Origin: Sequoia sempervirens
Lineage: Eukaryota; Streptophyta; Pinopsida; Cupressales; Cupressaceae
Length of the DNA: 64,000 bases
NCBI GenBank assembly: GCA_007258455.2
Contig: VDFB02252616.1
Coordinates: 124,355,760-124,419,759, forward strand
Reading direction: 5' to 3'
A program made the translations under genes and the position numbers. The notes below the pieces were generated by a model that ran no database searches, was not told where the DNA came from, and saw only the letters and a list, made by a program, of their open reading frames with translations. How positions within the stretch are numbered: position 1 is the first letter of the stretch; each line of letters starts with the position of its first letter. Below are positions 24,074-36,675 of this stretch, one piece after another.

Positions 24074-24209
24074 CCCTTAAGGAGCATCTCTCTAGTGCTC
24101 CTATATTAGCAATCCTAGATCCATCAGGAGATTTCATGGTTTGCATTGATGCCTCAATTGATGGCTTAGGTGTAGTACTTATGACTTGGAGTTGGCAGCA
24201 GTAGTTCAT
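23640..24209 (-). pseudogene. Ty3/gypsy RT end and RNase H fragment, left copy
   Basis: RNase H degrades the RNA strand of the RNA-DNA hybrid during reverse transcription. The minus strand reads LTSAPILVVLDLLGDFMVCTD with DASIDGLGVLLM (start of the gypsy RNase H, first catalytic Asp in CTDAS). After a damaged stretch follow ELNYPTHDLKLATVVHALVC and FELHLDHQGLQYLF. It ends with DVHYIKGKENVVADALN, the normal end of this domain. Integrase, which should follow, is absent; unrelated sequence with an AC microsatellite takes its place. It is a fragment only and cannot act. Confidence 0.88.
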
Positions 24210-24600
24210 GCTCTAGTTTGTGGGAGACATTTTATACTAGGTCATCACTTTGAGTTACATTCAGACCACCAGAGCCTACAATACCTATTCACTCAAGAGC
24301 CATGAGCTGAACTACCCTACTCATGACTTGGAGTTGGCAGTAGTAGTTCATGCTTTAGTTTTTTGGAGACATTTTTTGCTAGGTCATCACTTTGAGTTAC
24401 ATTCAGACCACCAGAGCCTACAGTACCTATTCACTCAGTTGAATTTGAATGTCCATCAACAACATTGGATGGAGTTTTTATGCAAGTACGATTTTGATGT
24501 GCATTACATAAAAGGGAAGGAGAACGTTGTAGTGGATGCTTTGAGCTTGGATTCCATCATAGGAACTAGGTCACAAACATTCATAGAACATGCAACAATA
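24079..24600 (+). pseudogene. Ty3/gypsy RT end and RNase H fragment, right copy
   Basis: This is the same domain as in the left arm, on the + strand. It reads LSSAPILAILDPSGDFMVCI and DASIDGLGVVLM, later SHELNYPTHDLELAVVVHAL and FELHSDHQSLQYLF. It ends with DVHYIKGKENVVVDALS. The central part is duplicated: a 142-base segment starting at 24181 is repeated from 24323, which breaks the frame. The copy head to head at 23640-24209 makes the whole region self-complementary. Confidence 0.88.
24181..24464 (+). repeat. 142-base tandem duplication inside RNase H
   Basis: The phrase atgacttggagttggcag begins at 24181 and again at 24323. The following bases, up to the ccaccagagcctaca and ctattcactca motifs, are repeated with few differences. 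The left arm has a single copy, so the duplication arose after the inverted duplication formed. Confidence 0.85.
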
Positions 24601-24716
24601 TTAAACACACAGACATATGCAATAACACCCAAAACTTGGGGATTCACTTTTCACATTGTATCTTTTCAAAGATTCAAGAAAGGGGGAGAATTAGGAGATA
24701 TCACTACCCAATGGGG

Positions 24717-24718
<2 letters not shown>

Positions 24719-24781
<63 letters not shown>
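24719..24781 (+). repeat. AC/AT microsatellite
   Basis: A run of about 20 ACs is followed by about 10 ATs. The matching place in the left arm (about 23475-23495 and 23598-23612) has shorter, separate AT and GT runs. Confidence 0.95.
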
Positions 24782-25256
24782 AAGATCTGTACAGTATTAT
24801 AACTTCTCTCCACTTCTCCATCCATCTGACTCCACAAAATAACCTGGGTACTCATACCCTAAATCTCCACCTTCTCAAAGGTTACAATTTTCCCCATTGG
24901 AGGTTCATCCTCTCTCAACCCCATACTTGGGAAGCTCTCAAAATCTAAGAGAGCCATCCCCATACAACCCAATACAATAAAAAAAAACATAAAACAATAC
25001 AATAATACTTCAAATGAATACTCAATCTTTTCTAAAAGTAATAGATTCAACCAAAATCAAACACAAAGGGAATGAAACCAACCTCTGACACTTTCCAAGA
25101 AGAAAACTATGGAAGCGCCCAAGCTTTTCCTTTATACTCTATTTCTCCCAAAAAAACTTCTTCCAAAAACTAGAACCAAAAAACATTACCAATTCCAAAA
25201 GAAAACCAACCCCTCAACAACCCAAAAAGAAAGAGATAAATAAAGTCCTCCAAAAT

Positions 25257-25261
25257 TTATT
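25257..25261. repeat. Left target-site duplication (decayed)
   Basis: The five bases before the 5' LTR read ttatt and the five after the 3' LTR (36676-36680) read ttctt. The matching uninterrupted site in the left arm (near 22952, reverse complement) reads ttgct. The two flanks are therefore best read as mutated copies of a 5-base duplication of that site. Confidence 0.6.
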
Positions 25262-25523
25262 TGTAGTGCCCCTCCAAAATGACCCTTCTGGGCATTCGAG
25301 TAAGTGGCTATTTGTGATGTCGTTGTTTAATGTGTTATTGAATTACGCAATGAACTTAACTTTGTAAATGGCTTTGAGTAATCGGTTAATTAAATTAAAA
25401 TTGGTTAGCTATCTAATTTAAATAAATCAATTTTAGGAAATAGAAAATAAAAGGTTTATTATCAAATAAATTAATTAATTTGTTCTATAAAAAAGTATTG
25501 ATTTAAAAAATAATTAATAATAA

Positions 25524-25554
25524 TTGATAATTATCTTGAGAGGATAATTATCAA
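25524..25554. repeat. Hairpin conserved in both giant LTRs
   Basis: Arms ttgataattatc (25524-25535) and gataattatcaa (25543-25554) pair perfectly. The same hairpin lies at 31813-31843 in the 3' LTR although the surrounding sequence has diverged. Confidence 0.65.
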
Positions 25555-25784
25555 ATATGTAAATTAATGTGATTTTAAAATAAAATAAAATAGTATTATA
25601 ATGGAGTGTTTTCATGAATAAATAGTAAAAGCAATAAAAAGAATAGAAAGGCTCGCATGCAAGTGAATGCACAACTTTGTTGAGATTCGGCAAAAAAGGA
25701 AATTTGATGTGTTATTGGAGACTTGTGAGATTTTATTTGATTTTGGAGATTTGGAAAAGGGAGTAGTTTCCTCCTTGAAAACGA

Positions 25785-25944
25785 TTTTCTTTGGGGAGGA
25801 AGGAGGTCTTTGGGGGCACAAGGCCTGCAAAAAACAATTGGTCTATCATTGTTTGTTACACTAGTTTTCTTTGGGGAGGAAGGAGGTCTTTGGGGGCACA
25901 AGGCCTGCAAAAAGCAATTGGTTTGTCATTATTTGTTACACTTA
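25785..25944 (+). repeat. 80-base tandem duplication private to the 5' LTR
   Basis: The phrase ttttctttggggaggaagga begins at 25785 and again at 25865, and both copies run to tttgttacact. The 3' LTR has one copy (about 32060-32130). The duplication therefore happened after insertion. Confidence 0.88.
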
Positions 25945-28900
25945 GCTTAGTGTAGGGTGATATTTCATGGCGATGGCCATGCATAGATATTATCATCACA
26001 GGATCCCCTGATCTTCACAATGCTCATGCATCCATTGTTTCTCTCACCAATATGCTTTTATAGGGTTACATGAACCTTCAGAATGTTTTCATTGAAGGGG
26101 GAATAAGGGAGCAACTAAGAAGAAGAATGACATGCTAATGCATGTAGGGAAGATGTCAACAATTCGGTTGAGAGAGTCACACTGTGAGAAAATTGAAATC
26201 CTTCCAGATTATGTTAGAAGTTGGGAGCCAATGTTGAAGCTCTCAACAGAGGATGAAATCGCTCAACACATCAAGATTATCATTACCAGAATATTGAGTA
26301 TCATTATGTCTTATGATACTTATTTTCTTACACATATCCCTTCTATAACAATTGATTAGTAATAGAAATCCCATCTAGGTGCATGTAGACTTGAATGAAG
26401 ATCATAGTGTCCTTTGTTTCATTGACTATTTCTTAGTGAGTATAGTTGGAAGGATTACTTAATTTGTCTTTTAGGTGATTTGATGTTTATCTCTACATTA
26501 CTTTAAAGATCTCAAGTCGCCTAGTGGTGAGGGATTACCTTCTATTGAAATTTAGCCATTTTCTCCCTCCTATTAGTACCCTCTGCTCATGATTTTTTTG
26601 ACCCACTAGTAGACCATCACATATTCTAAGAAACTTTTGGCCCATAGCATGAGATTAAGCTGCCCCTCTAATATGAACATTGTCAATTGAAGCTAGGAAT
26701 GATCAAGAGATTTTTCCAAGAAATATAAGGTGAGTCTTTGGGATTGCTATATACATGGTGTTTCTCTATCAGCATGAAAAGGATTATGTATGTGATCTGA
26801 GCCCATCATAGTAGGTCGAAAGGTTCAACACAACCGTTCCATTTCATTATTTCCATTGAGCGAGGTTGCAAAGGAAAAGTTTCAAATTGGATTTAAAAGT
26901 TTGTGCTTAGTATTTATTATGTGTATAACATTCCTTGTTTACTTTTGTAGAATTCAATGCTTTTAGAATGTGCTTGTGTTGCAAATAGATAGTGATAGCA
27001 AGATTCTTGAGTTGCCCTATGTCACCCTTGTTTTCCTTAATTGTTTCATTCATTGCCAGTGAGAGTTGGTTTCACCTACCATTCACACGTCCTCCTTTCT
27101 TTGCGTTGTAGATCGAGGACGCCTAGTGACGAATTTACCCTGCATCACATCTTAATCCTTAGGGCTTATTACAACTTGCGTGGAATTCTTGATCGCATGT
27201 TGGCGTTGATTAGAATAGCCCGCTTCATCAACTCTTCTCTTGGAATTTGGTAGAAAGTGACTTTGTTCTTGTGTCGGCCTATACTTTGTAATTTGAATCC
27301 TTTTAGCATAAAATTTATAAAATGTGATATGATTAGTAAGGGGGAAATTGACATTGAATCAGATCCAAGAAATTTTTCCCACTTTAGATATTCATTAGGA
27401 TTCTCTAAACTAAAGTAGTGTTATTGGAAATACTCAACTTGCATTCATATATGATTTGAAGGCACCAAGGGTATAGTTGGCTTCGTAGTTTTCTAATCAT
27501 AGGGCACCCCTAAGATAGCCCGCGTGGAAGGATGGTCAATCATGTGCATCTAATGTTTAGCTATATATATATATTCTATACAATAAGGTTACTATTGTGT
27601 CAAGCATTTTTATCCTTCTCTCTCTTTCCCTGTGGTGCCTCCTCCAATCCCACTAATCGCTTTTTATAGCCTTCAGATAGATGGGAGTTTAATGTTTGTT
27701 GAAGTGTGTGTTGGTTATATCGATTTTATGTCCCTATAGACATAGATGTATGTGTATGTTTAAAAATATGTGAGTATTTATGTATTGTCTCATTATAATA
27801 TGATCATGTATTTCAAAACAACAACCTATTTATAATATATATGTATAAATATATATAGGTGTAAAATAAAATATTCTTGTTTTCAAGTTCAAATTTATAT
27901 TGAAATGAATATTGCATTTAGGTTTTGTTATATGGACAATGACTATGTTTGTCTTGTAACAAGTAATATGTAGATAAATGAATTAGAAAATTGAATAGCC
28001 AGAAAATAAATTGATTTAATAAATATTGAAGGATTAAGGGGATACATCTATATATTTATATAGTTATATATGTGTATGTGTAAATAAGGTTGTAGTAAAG
28101 GATTAGAAAAGAATAATTATGAGTAAGTCTTTTTCTAAACGTTTTCATGATGAGAATATTTGAGCCTGTGAGGTAACCTCAAATGTTTGGTTTCAAACTT
28201 CCATACCCTTATGTATCCTTAATTCTAGGATTTAGAAATGTTACTAATCTTCCCATCATTTAGTTTAAATTTTGTAATTCCAATATAAATTTGAATATGC
28301 ATAGGAGATGCTTAAACTTATGTTGCCTTATATTATTTTGAGGTCTATTACCTTGTTTCTTTATTTATTTATTTCCTATTTTATTTCATAGCCACATAGT
28401 GAGAAGTTTAAAATATTTATTAATGAAAGAAAAAAAAAATTGTAAAGGAATTCTAGCTTTATATAATATTGTATGTTAATTAGATCATAAGGGATTTGGT
28501 GGAATAGTTAGGAATTAAATTTGTTTGTTTGTATAGATAAATGGAATGATTGTAGATTGAATAATTGATTTTGATTAATTATATTTAGATAAATGATGGG
28601 CCTATGTAAATGAATGAAATTAGATGATCTCTTGAATGTCGATCTCCCTTATATTCATTTAATAGTTTATTTGTATGTCCTCTATAAGGATAGTTATTTA
28701 GAACATGTGTGATCGTTAGCATGATTGTTTTGATTGTTTGAGTGGGCTGATTTTCATATTTAGTTGTGTTTGATTGATTGCTATTGTTTTCATGATCGTT
28801 GACTTTGTTGAAGGTTGATTATTGGAAAAATTGTAAGGGTATCTTATGAGGAGAAAATTGAGGTCTCCCTTGGATGCCAGTTGGTTGCTTTTGATTTTTA

Positions 28901-30535
28901 GTTGATTTTGGAATTTAAGTGGATATTGATTATTGCGGTTGGTTTCAATTTTCAGATTATGTTTGTTGCCACATCGATGGGAAACAATGTGTTAATGAGT
29001 TGTTAGTCTTCTAGAGGTTAGAGGGGAGTATGGTCTTTACTTGCAAGAGTTGGTATGGGGTTTGGGGATCCGATGAGGCTGCCTAGGTAATTGAGATGGG
29101 GGATGGAAACCTAGGAGGATCCACATTGGCTAACCCATATCAAGCCTTGAGTGTTTACATGAGTTTTATATTGTTTCATCTAAAAGTGGGTGGTTCCATG
29201 ATTTTGTCATTTTGATAATGGTTGATCTTTATACTTGGATTGTGATTATGTAGGTTTGAGCCTTGCACTATAAAAATTCTTTTACTATGAAGATGTTGTG
29301 GGAGGTGTTGCATGCCTCATTTTATGTGTATATATTTTTATGGTTTTACTAGTTGGTGCAAGTTGGCCTACCAAGTTGTGATTGTGAGTTTATTTTTTAT
29401 GCTAGTAGGGGGAGTGGCTCTCAATGTGGACTGGTGCACAAAGTGGCATACGGGTAACTCATTGAGAGTTTCCTTAATTAGTGATAACTTAATAATTAAT
29501 TAGGGGGTTTGGGTAGTATCTCACATTAATCGAAATAAGTTAGCCTAACTCATGGCTCAAGTGCTCGCTTAGGCTTGAGATGAGTGGGAAGGCCTAGAAT
29601 GGCAAAGGTCAAGTGCCTTGTCCTCTTGAAAGGTATGTTGATCCCACATGAGTGAGAATGGGGGTTGGGGGTCGGTTGAGGTTGCCACGGTTTAACCAGG
29701 TAGGGGGTCAGTAACCTATGAAGATCCACATTGGGTAACCCATGTCGAGCTTATGTGATGACACTCCACCCTTTAGCAACCTTGTGTGTGTTTATTGTCC
29801 CCCTCTTGCTGTTCTTGTACCTATGGAAGCAAATGTTGCCTTGTGTTTGTGGTTACTTTTGTTGTGATGTCTTGTTAGCCTTGTTCATTTGACTATTTTA
29901 CATTGTGTGTCCTTCTTGTCATCTCCTAACATGGGGGGTGGGTCTTAGGGTCCACATGGTCAGGTGGAATGTGTTGTGCACCCGATTGGTTCCCCACCTG
30001 AAGATCAAGATGTGCAAAGTTGTACCATTTGTGGTGACCCCAATGATGTACTAGAGTTGGAACCAATCTTGATGCTTTGTATTCATACATTTCAATTGTA
30101 TTGTTCCATGTTATTGTACTCTTCCCATTCATGTTGGGAAGCACTATCGTATTATTGTAATCCTTGAATGATGTAAATTCATATTGTAAATATAATGAAT
30201 GTATTATATGGTGTTATATTATGATCATTAATGGATGTTATCATTTAAGTATTGTTATGGTTGTATGTTCTTGTTTTATCTATTCTATTTTATGGTTTAA
30301 GGTGAATACTTGTGATTAGTTAATCATCGTTATGGGATTGGGTTTATGTTAGAAATTTTATAAATGTAATGTAGTCATGTAACCCCAAGGGACTTGTTAG
30401 TGGATACAAATGTATGGATTCATTATTGGTGATATAAGTTAATGCACACTTCATATTAGTTTACTTTAAAAAAAATTGTGCCATAAATATTAGATATTAT
30501 ATTGTCCTTGATGGTTTGAATGGTGGGGCATTACA

Positions 30536-30555
30536 ACATGGTATCAAAGTCAGTT
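30536..30555 (+). other. Primer binding site, initiator tRNA-Met type
   Basis: Directly after the LTR end the sequence tggtatcaaagtcagtt (30539-30555) closely matches the usual plant Met-initiator primer site TGGTATCAGAGCCAGGTT. It marks the LTR/internal border and the direction of the element. Confidence 0.85.
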
Positions 30556-31511
30556 AGAAAACACTAGGTACTCGAGGTTATTGAGCCCATTGTGTAACCT
30601 TGTGCTTGGCCCCTTGAGTTTAAGTTTTCACCTTTCTATTGTCCTCACTAAGTAACTCAAGTTTTCTCCTTAGGTGGAGTTGGTTCAATGGTGCAGAAAA
30701 CCAATGGAAGGATAGGACCCTCAGTGTAGTGCACAATGCACTGATATTATTCATACTAGGGATGCATTATGGACCTTTTCGTTTCCTCCTGTGTTGTTTC
30801 TCTATGCTGATACTTTTCTATGATGTGTTGTGTACCCTGAGACTATGTTGGTGGTTATTTCACCATTTTGTTTTGATTGGTTGATAGTTTAGTTAACTTG
30901 GATGATCATGAATTTCTTTACTAATGCTCATGGTATGGTGATTTATGGAATTTGTTGTTTTGTTTGAATTGAATTGGTTATGTTTCTCATGTGACTTTTC
31001 TTGTTATGCAGTGATGAGTGATTTCTATATGATGATGAATAAGTTGTAAATAGTGTTACTTGATGATGTGGTTACCGTTTGAACTATTGGTGAGAGGGAC
31101 AGTGTGGCATCACTCATTTGTGAGAGCTCTATTACACTATGACTTCATCTCACAGTGTGTTTGCTATTGTATATATATATATATGCTCAACATCTTGTTT
31201 TGATGCATGTTGCAGGTACCAGGCATTGAATCCACCTGCACTGTCAGGTTTGGGTGTGCCTTATAAAACCCAATGGGAATGATGTGGAAAAGATGGAGTT
31301 GACAAGAAGGTATCCCCAACCCTTGCCATCATCCTCGATGGGGATGAGTACCCCTATCTGGTAACCCTGCCGGTATGTTTTTTTTTATGTTTTGTTAGTT
31401 GTCTTGTTGGTGTCTCCTGTATATGATTATGTCACGTGGTTGTTGTGATGATGTTGTTTAGGATTGTGTAAATGTTATTTTACTTTATGACTTCCAGGAG
31501 TAAGTCAAAAC
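30556..31511 (+). other. Internal region of the giant-LTR element, non-coding
   Basis: Less than 1 kb lies between primer site and polypurine tract. The longest open frame (30639-30884, 81 residues, Leu/Phe/Cys-rich) has no gag features, zinc knuckle or catalytic motif. Other frames are closed every few dozen codons. A stretch around 31200-31380 is more GC-balanced and may be a leftover of coding sequence, but I recognise no motif. Confidence 0.7.
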
Positions 31512-31524
31512 CTAGGGGCGAGGA
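31512..31524 (+). other. Polypurine tract of the giant-LTR element
   Basis: The purine-rich ctaggggcgagga stands immediately before TGTAGTGCCCC, the expected plus-strand primer position. It has two pyrimidine interruptions. Confidence 0.7.
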
Positions 31525-34500
31525 TGTAGTGCCCCTCTGAATTGACCCTTCTAGGCGTTCGAGTAAGTGTTTATTTGTGATGTCATTGTTTAATGTGTTA
31601 TTGAATTACACAGTGAACTTAAATTTTTAAATGGCTTTGTGTAATCAGTTAATTAAATTAAAGTTGGTTACTATGTAATTTAAATAAATTTTGAAATAAA
31701 ATAATATTTAGATAAATCAATTTTGGGAAATAGAAAATAAAAGATTTATTATCAAATAAATAAATTAATTTATTTTATAAAAAGTATTGATTTAAATTAT
31801 AATTAATAATAATTGATAATTATCTTGAGAGGATAATTATCAAATATGTAAATTAACGTGATTTTAAAATAAAATAAAATAGTATTATAATGGAGTGTTT
31901 TAATGAATAAATAGTAAAACCAATAAAAAGAATAGACATGCATGTACAACTTTGTTGAGATTGGCGAAAAAGAAAATTTGATGCGTTATTAGAGACTTGT
32001 GAGATTTTATCTGATTTTGGAGATTTGGAAAAGGGAGTAGTTTCCTCTTTGAAAATGATTGTCTTTGGGGAGGAAGGAGGTCTCCGGGGGCTCAAGGCCT
32101 GCAAAAAAAATTGGTTTTTCATTATTCATTACACTTAGCTTAGTGTAGGGTGATATTTCATGGAAATGGCCATGCATAAATGCTATCATCACAGGTTCCC
32201 TTGGTCTTCACAATGCTCATGCATCCATTGTTGCTTTCACCAATATGCTTTTATAGGGTTACATGAACCATCAAAATGTTTTCATTGAAGGGGGGAATAA
32301 GGGAGCGGCTAAGAAGAAGAATGACATGATAATGCATGTAGAGTAGATGCTGAAAATTCGGTTGAGAGAGTCACACTGTGAGAAAATTGAAATCCTTCCA
32401 GACTGTCTTAGAAGTAGGGAGCCAATGTTGAAGCTCTCAATGGAGGATGAAATTGCTTGACACATCAAGCTTATCCTTACCGGAATACTAAGTATCAATA
32501 TGTCTTATGATACTTCTTTTCTTATATGTATCCCTTCTCAAATAATTGATTAGTAATAGAAATCCCATCTGGGTGCATGTAGACTTGCGTGAAGATCATA
32601 GTGTTCTTTGTTTCATTGACTATTTCTAGTGAGTATATTTGGAAGGATTACTTAATCTATCTTTTAGCTGATTTGATGTTTGTCTTTGCATTAATTTTAA
32701 GATCACAAGTCGCCTAGAGATGAGGGATTACCTTCTATTGAAATTTAGCCATTTTCTCCCTCCTCTTAGTACCCTCTACTTATGATTTTCAACCCACTAG
32801 TAGACCATTAGATATTCTAAGAAACTTTTAGCCCATAACACGAGATTAATTTGCCCCTCTAATATGAACATTATCAATCGGAGCTAGGAATGGTTGAGAG
32901 ATTTTTCCAAGAAATATAAGGTGAGTCTTTGGGATCGCGATATATATGTTGTTTCTCTATCAGCACAAAAAGGATTATGTATGCAATCTAAGCCCATCAT
33001 AGTCTTTGTGCTTAGTATTTATTATTTGTATAACACTCCTTGTTTACTTCTGTAGAATTTGGTACTTATAGAATGTGTTTGTGTTGCAAATAGATAGTGA
33101 TAGAAAGATTCTTGAGTTTCCCTATGTCACCCTTGTTTTCCTTAATTGTTTCATTCATTGCTAGTGATAATTGGTTTCGCCTCTCATTCGCGCATCCTTT
33201 CTTTTCATTGTAGATCGAGGACACCTAATGAGGAATTTACCCAGCATTGCATCCTAGTCCTTAAGGCTTATTACAACCTACATGGAATTATTAATCACAT
33301 GCCAGCATTGATTAGATTATCCCGCTTCTTCAGCTCTCCTCTTGGCAATTAGTAGAAAGTGACTTTGTTCTTTCGTTGGCCTATACTTTGTAATTTGAAT
33401 CCCTTTGGCATAAAATTTATCAAATGTGATATGATTAGTAAGGGGGAAATTGACATTGAATCAAATCCAATAAATTTAGCTCACGTTAGATATTCATTAG
33501 GATTCTCTAAACTAAAGCAGTTTTGTTGGAAATACTCAACCTACATTCATATATGATTCAAAGGCACCACATGTATAACTGGCTTCATAGTTTTATAATC
33601 ATAGGGTACCCCTAAGATAGCCCGAGTGATAGGATGGTCAACCATGCGCATCTAATGTTCAGCTATACATACATACACATATATATACATACATAAATAA
33701 ATAAATATATATATATATATTCAATACAATAAGGTTTCTATTGTGTTAAGCATTTTCAGCCTTCTCTCTTTCCCTGTGGCGCCTCCTCCACTCCCTCTAA
33801 TCATTGTTTACAGCCTTCAGATAGTTGGAAGTTTAATATTTGTTGAAGTGTGTGTTGGTTATATCGATTTTTATGTCCCTATATATTTACACATAGGTGT
33901 ATGTGTATGTTTAAATAAATGAGTATTTATGTATTGTCTGATTATAATATGATCATGTATTTCCAAACAACAAACTATTTATAATATATATGTGTAAATA
34001 TATATAGGTGTAAAATAAAATATTCTTGTTTTCATGTTTAAATTTGTCTTGAAACAAATATTGCATTTGGGTATTGTTATATGGAAGATGACTATGTTTT
34101 TTTTTCTAACAAGTAATATGTAGATAAATGTATTAGAAAATTGAATAGTCGGAAAATAAATTGTTTTAATATATATAGGAGGATTAAGGGGATACATCTA
34201 TATATTTATATAGTTATACATGTGTAGGTGTAAATAAGGTTGTAGTAAAGGATTAGAAAAGAACAATTGTGAGTAAGTCTTTTTGAAAAAAAATTCATGA
34301 CGAGAATATTTGAGCTTGTGAGGTACCCTCAAATGTTTGGTTTCAAACTTCCATCCCCTTATGTATCCTTAATTCAAGGAATTAGAAATGTTACTAATCT
34401 TCCCATCATTTAGTTTAAATTTTGTAATTCCAATATAAATTTCAATATGCATAGGAGATGCTTAAAATTACGTTACCTTATATTATGTTGAGGTCTATTA

Positions 34501-36675
34501 CCTTGTTTCTTTATTTATTTATTTCCCTTTTTATTTCATAGCCACATAGTGAGAAGTTTAAAATATTTATTAATGAAACAAATAGAAATTTGTAAAGGAA
34601 TTCTAGCATTATATAATATTGTATGCTAATTAGATCATAAGGGAGTTGGTGGAATAGTTAGGAATTGAATTATTTTGTTTGTATAGATAAATGGAATGAT
34701 TGTAGATTTGATAATTTATTTTGATTAATTATATTTAGATAAATGATGGGCCTAAGTAAATAAATGAAAGTAGATGATCTCTTGAATGTCGATCTCCCTT
34801 ATATTCATTTAATAGTTTATTTGTAAGTCCTTCATAAGGATAGTTATTTAGAACATGTGTGATCATTTGCATGATTGATTTGATTGTTTGTGTGGGTTAA
34901 TTTTCATATTGAGTTGTGCTTGGTTGATTGCTATCATTGTCATGAACGTTGACTTTGTTGAAGGTTCATTATTGGCCAAATTGTAAGGTTATCTTGTGAG
35001 AAGAAAATTGAGGTCTCCCTTGGATGCCAGTTGGTTGCTTTTGATTTTTAGTTGATTTTGGAATTTAAGTGGATATTGATTATTGTGGTTGGTTTCAATT
35101 TTGAGATCATGTTTGTTATCATGTTGATGGGAAACAATGTGTTAATGATTTTTTAGTCTTTTAGAGGTTGCAAGGGAGTATGGTCTTTACTTGCAAGAGT
35201 TGGTATGGGGGCCAGGGATCAGGTGAGGCTACCTGGGATGGGGGCCAACAGCCTAGGAGGATCCACATTGGGTAACCCATATCAAGCCTTAAGTGTTTAC
35301 ATGAGTTTTATATTGTTTCATTTGAAAGTGGTTGGTTCCATGATTTTGTCATTTTGATAATATTTGATCTTTATACTTGGATTGTGATTATGTAGGTTTG
35401 AGCCTTGCACTGTGGAAATTGTTTTACTATGAAGATCTTGTGGGAGGTGTTGCATGCCTCATTTTATGTGTATTTTTTTAATGGTTTTGCTAGTTGGTGT
35501 AAGTTGGCCTACCCAGTTGTGACTGTGAGTTTATTTTTGTTGCTAGTACTAGGAGTGGCTCTCAATGGGGGCCGGTGCACAAAGTGGCGTATGGGTAACT
35601 CATTGAGAGTTTCCTTAATCAGTGATAACTTAATAATTATTTAGAGGGCTTGGGTAGTATTTGACATTAATCCAGATAAATTAGCCTCACTCATGGCTCA
35701 AGTGCTCTCTTAGGCTTGAGATGAGTGGGAAGGCATGGAATGACAAAGGTCAACTACCTTGTCCTCTTCAAAGGTATGCTGATCCTGCATGAGTGAGAAT
35801 GGGGGTTGGGGGTTGGTTGAGGTTGCCAGGGTTTAACTAGGTAGGGGGCTAGTAACCTATGAAGAGCCACATTAGGCAACCCATGTTGAGCTTACGTGAT
35901 GACACTCCACCCTTTAGAAACCTTGTGTGTGTTGTTCCCATCTTTCTTTTCTTGTACCTCTAGAAGTGGATGTTTCCTTGTGTTTGTCATTACTTTTGTT
36001 GTGATGTCTTGTTAGCCTTGTTCACTGGACTGTTTTACGTTGTGGGTCCTTCTTGTCATCTTCTAGCACAAGGGGTGGCCCTTAGGGTCCACATGGTTGG
36101 GTGTAATGTGCTATGTACCCCATGGGTTCCCCAGCCAAAGATCAAGATGTGTAGAGTTGTACCACTTGTGGTGACCCTAGTGATGTACCAGAGTTGGAAC
36201 CAGTCTTGGTGCTTTGTATTCATACATTTCAGTTGTATTGTTTCATGTTATTATACTCTTCCCAATCATGTTAAAAAGCACTATTGTATTATTGTAATCC
36301 TTGAATGATGTAAATTCATATTGCAAATTTAATGAATGTATTATGTGACATTATATTATGATAATTAATGGATGTTATCATTTAAGTATTGTTATGGTTG
36401 TATGTTCATGTTTTATCTATTCTATATTATGGTTTAAGGTGAATACTTGTGAGTATTTAATCATCATTATGGGATTGGGTTTATATTAGAAGTTTTATAA
36501 ATGTAATGCAGTCATTTAACCCCAAGGGACTTGTTAGTGGATACATATGTATGGATTCATTATTGGTGATATAAGTTAATGCACACTTCATATTAGTTTA
36601 CCTTTAAAAAAAAAAATGTGCCAGAAATATTAGATATTATATTGTCCTTTGGGGTTTGTGTGGCGGGGCGTTACA
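31525..36675 (+). repeat. 3' LTR of the giant-LTR element (5,151 bases)
   Basis: Collinear with 25262-30535 from end to end. It differs by many transitions, several short indels and the missing 80-base duplication. It ends GGCGGGGCGTTACA. The older inverted-arm sequence resumes immediately at 36676. Confidence 0.92.

Larger units (their letters stand above)
24074..25261 (+). repeat. Right arm of the inverted duplication, inner part
   Basis: Reverse complement of the left arm, up to the insertion point of the 11.4-kb element. It includes the RNase H fragment, the microsatellite, and the non-coding block ending in tcctccaaaattta. The remainder of this arm resumes at 36676. Confidence 0.9.
25262..30535 (+). 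repeat. 5' LTR of the giant-LTR element (5,274 bases)
   Basis: Starts TGTAGTGCCCC and ends GGGGCATTACA, an imperfect inverted pair (10 of 11). The interior is AT-rich. It contains a 12-base-stem hairpin at 25524-25554, conserved in the 3' LTR, and an 80-base duplication at 25785-25944 that the 3' LTR lacks. It also contains two related internal blocks around gaggatccacattggctaacccatatcaagc (about 29115) and gaagatccacattgggtaacccatgtcgagc (about 29718). Short open frames inside (for example 26132-26359 and 27041-27253) are not clearly conserved as proteins between the two LTRs, so I do not call genes. Confidence 0.92.
25262..36675 (+). mobile_element. Non-autonomous LTR retrotransposon with giant LTRs (11.4 kb)
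   Basis: The element consists of a 5' LTR (25262-30535), a 989-base internal region and a 3' LTR (31525-36675). Support comes from collinear direct repeats over more than 5 kb and TG...CA ends (TGTAGTGCCCC at the start, GGGGCATTACA or GGGGCGTTACA at the end). A primer site of the initiator-Met type lies right after the 5' LTR, and a purine-rich tract lies right before the 3' LTR. It is inserted in the right arm of the older inverted duplication, whose left arm shows the empty site. Two stretches compared by eye (first about 145 bases, and about 170 bases near the 3' end) each show about 15 differences between the LTRs, so the insertion is not recent. No gag, protease, RT or integrase motif is visible, so it must have been moved by another element's proteins. 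Confidence 0.93.

Noticed and set aside
26132..27253. Genes inside the giant LTR
   Set aside because: The open frames are short and are interrupted or altered at corresponding places in the other LTR, so there is no sign of protein conservation.
25262..36675. Plain segmental duplication of about 5.2 kb in direct order
   Set aside because: A Met-type primer site right after the first copy, a purine tract right before the second, TG...CA ends, and the uninterrupted site in the mirror arm together require an LTR element.
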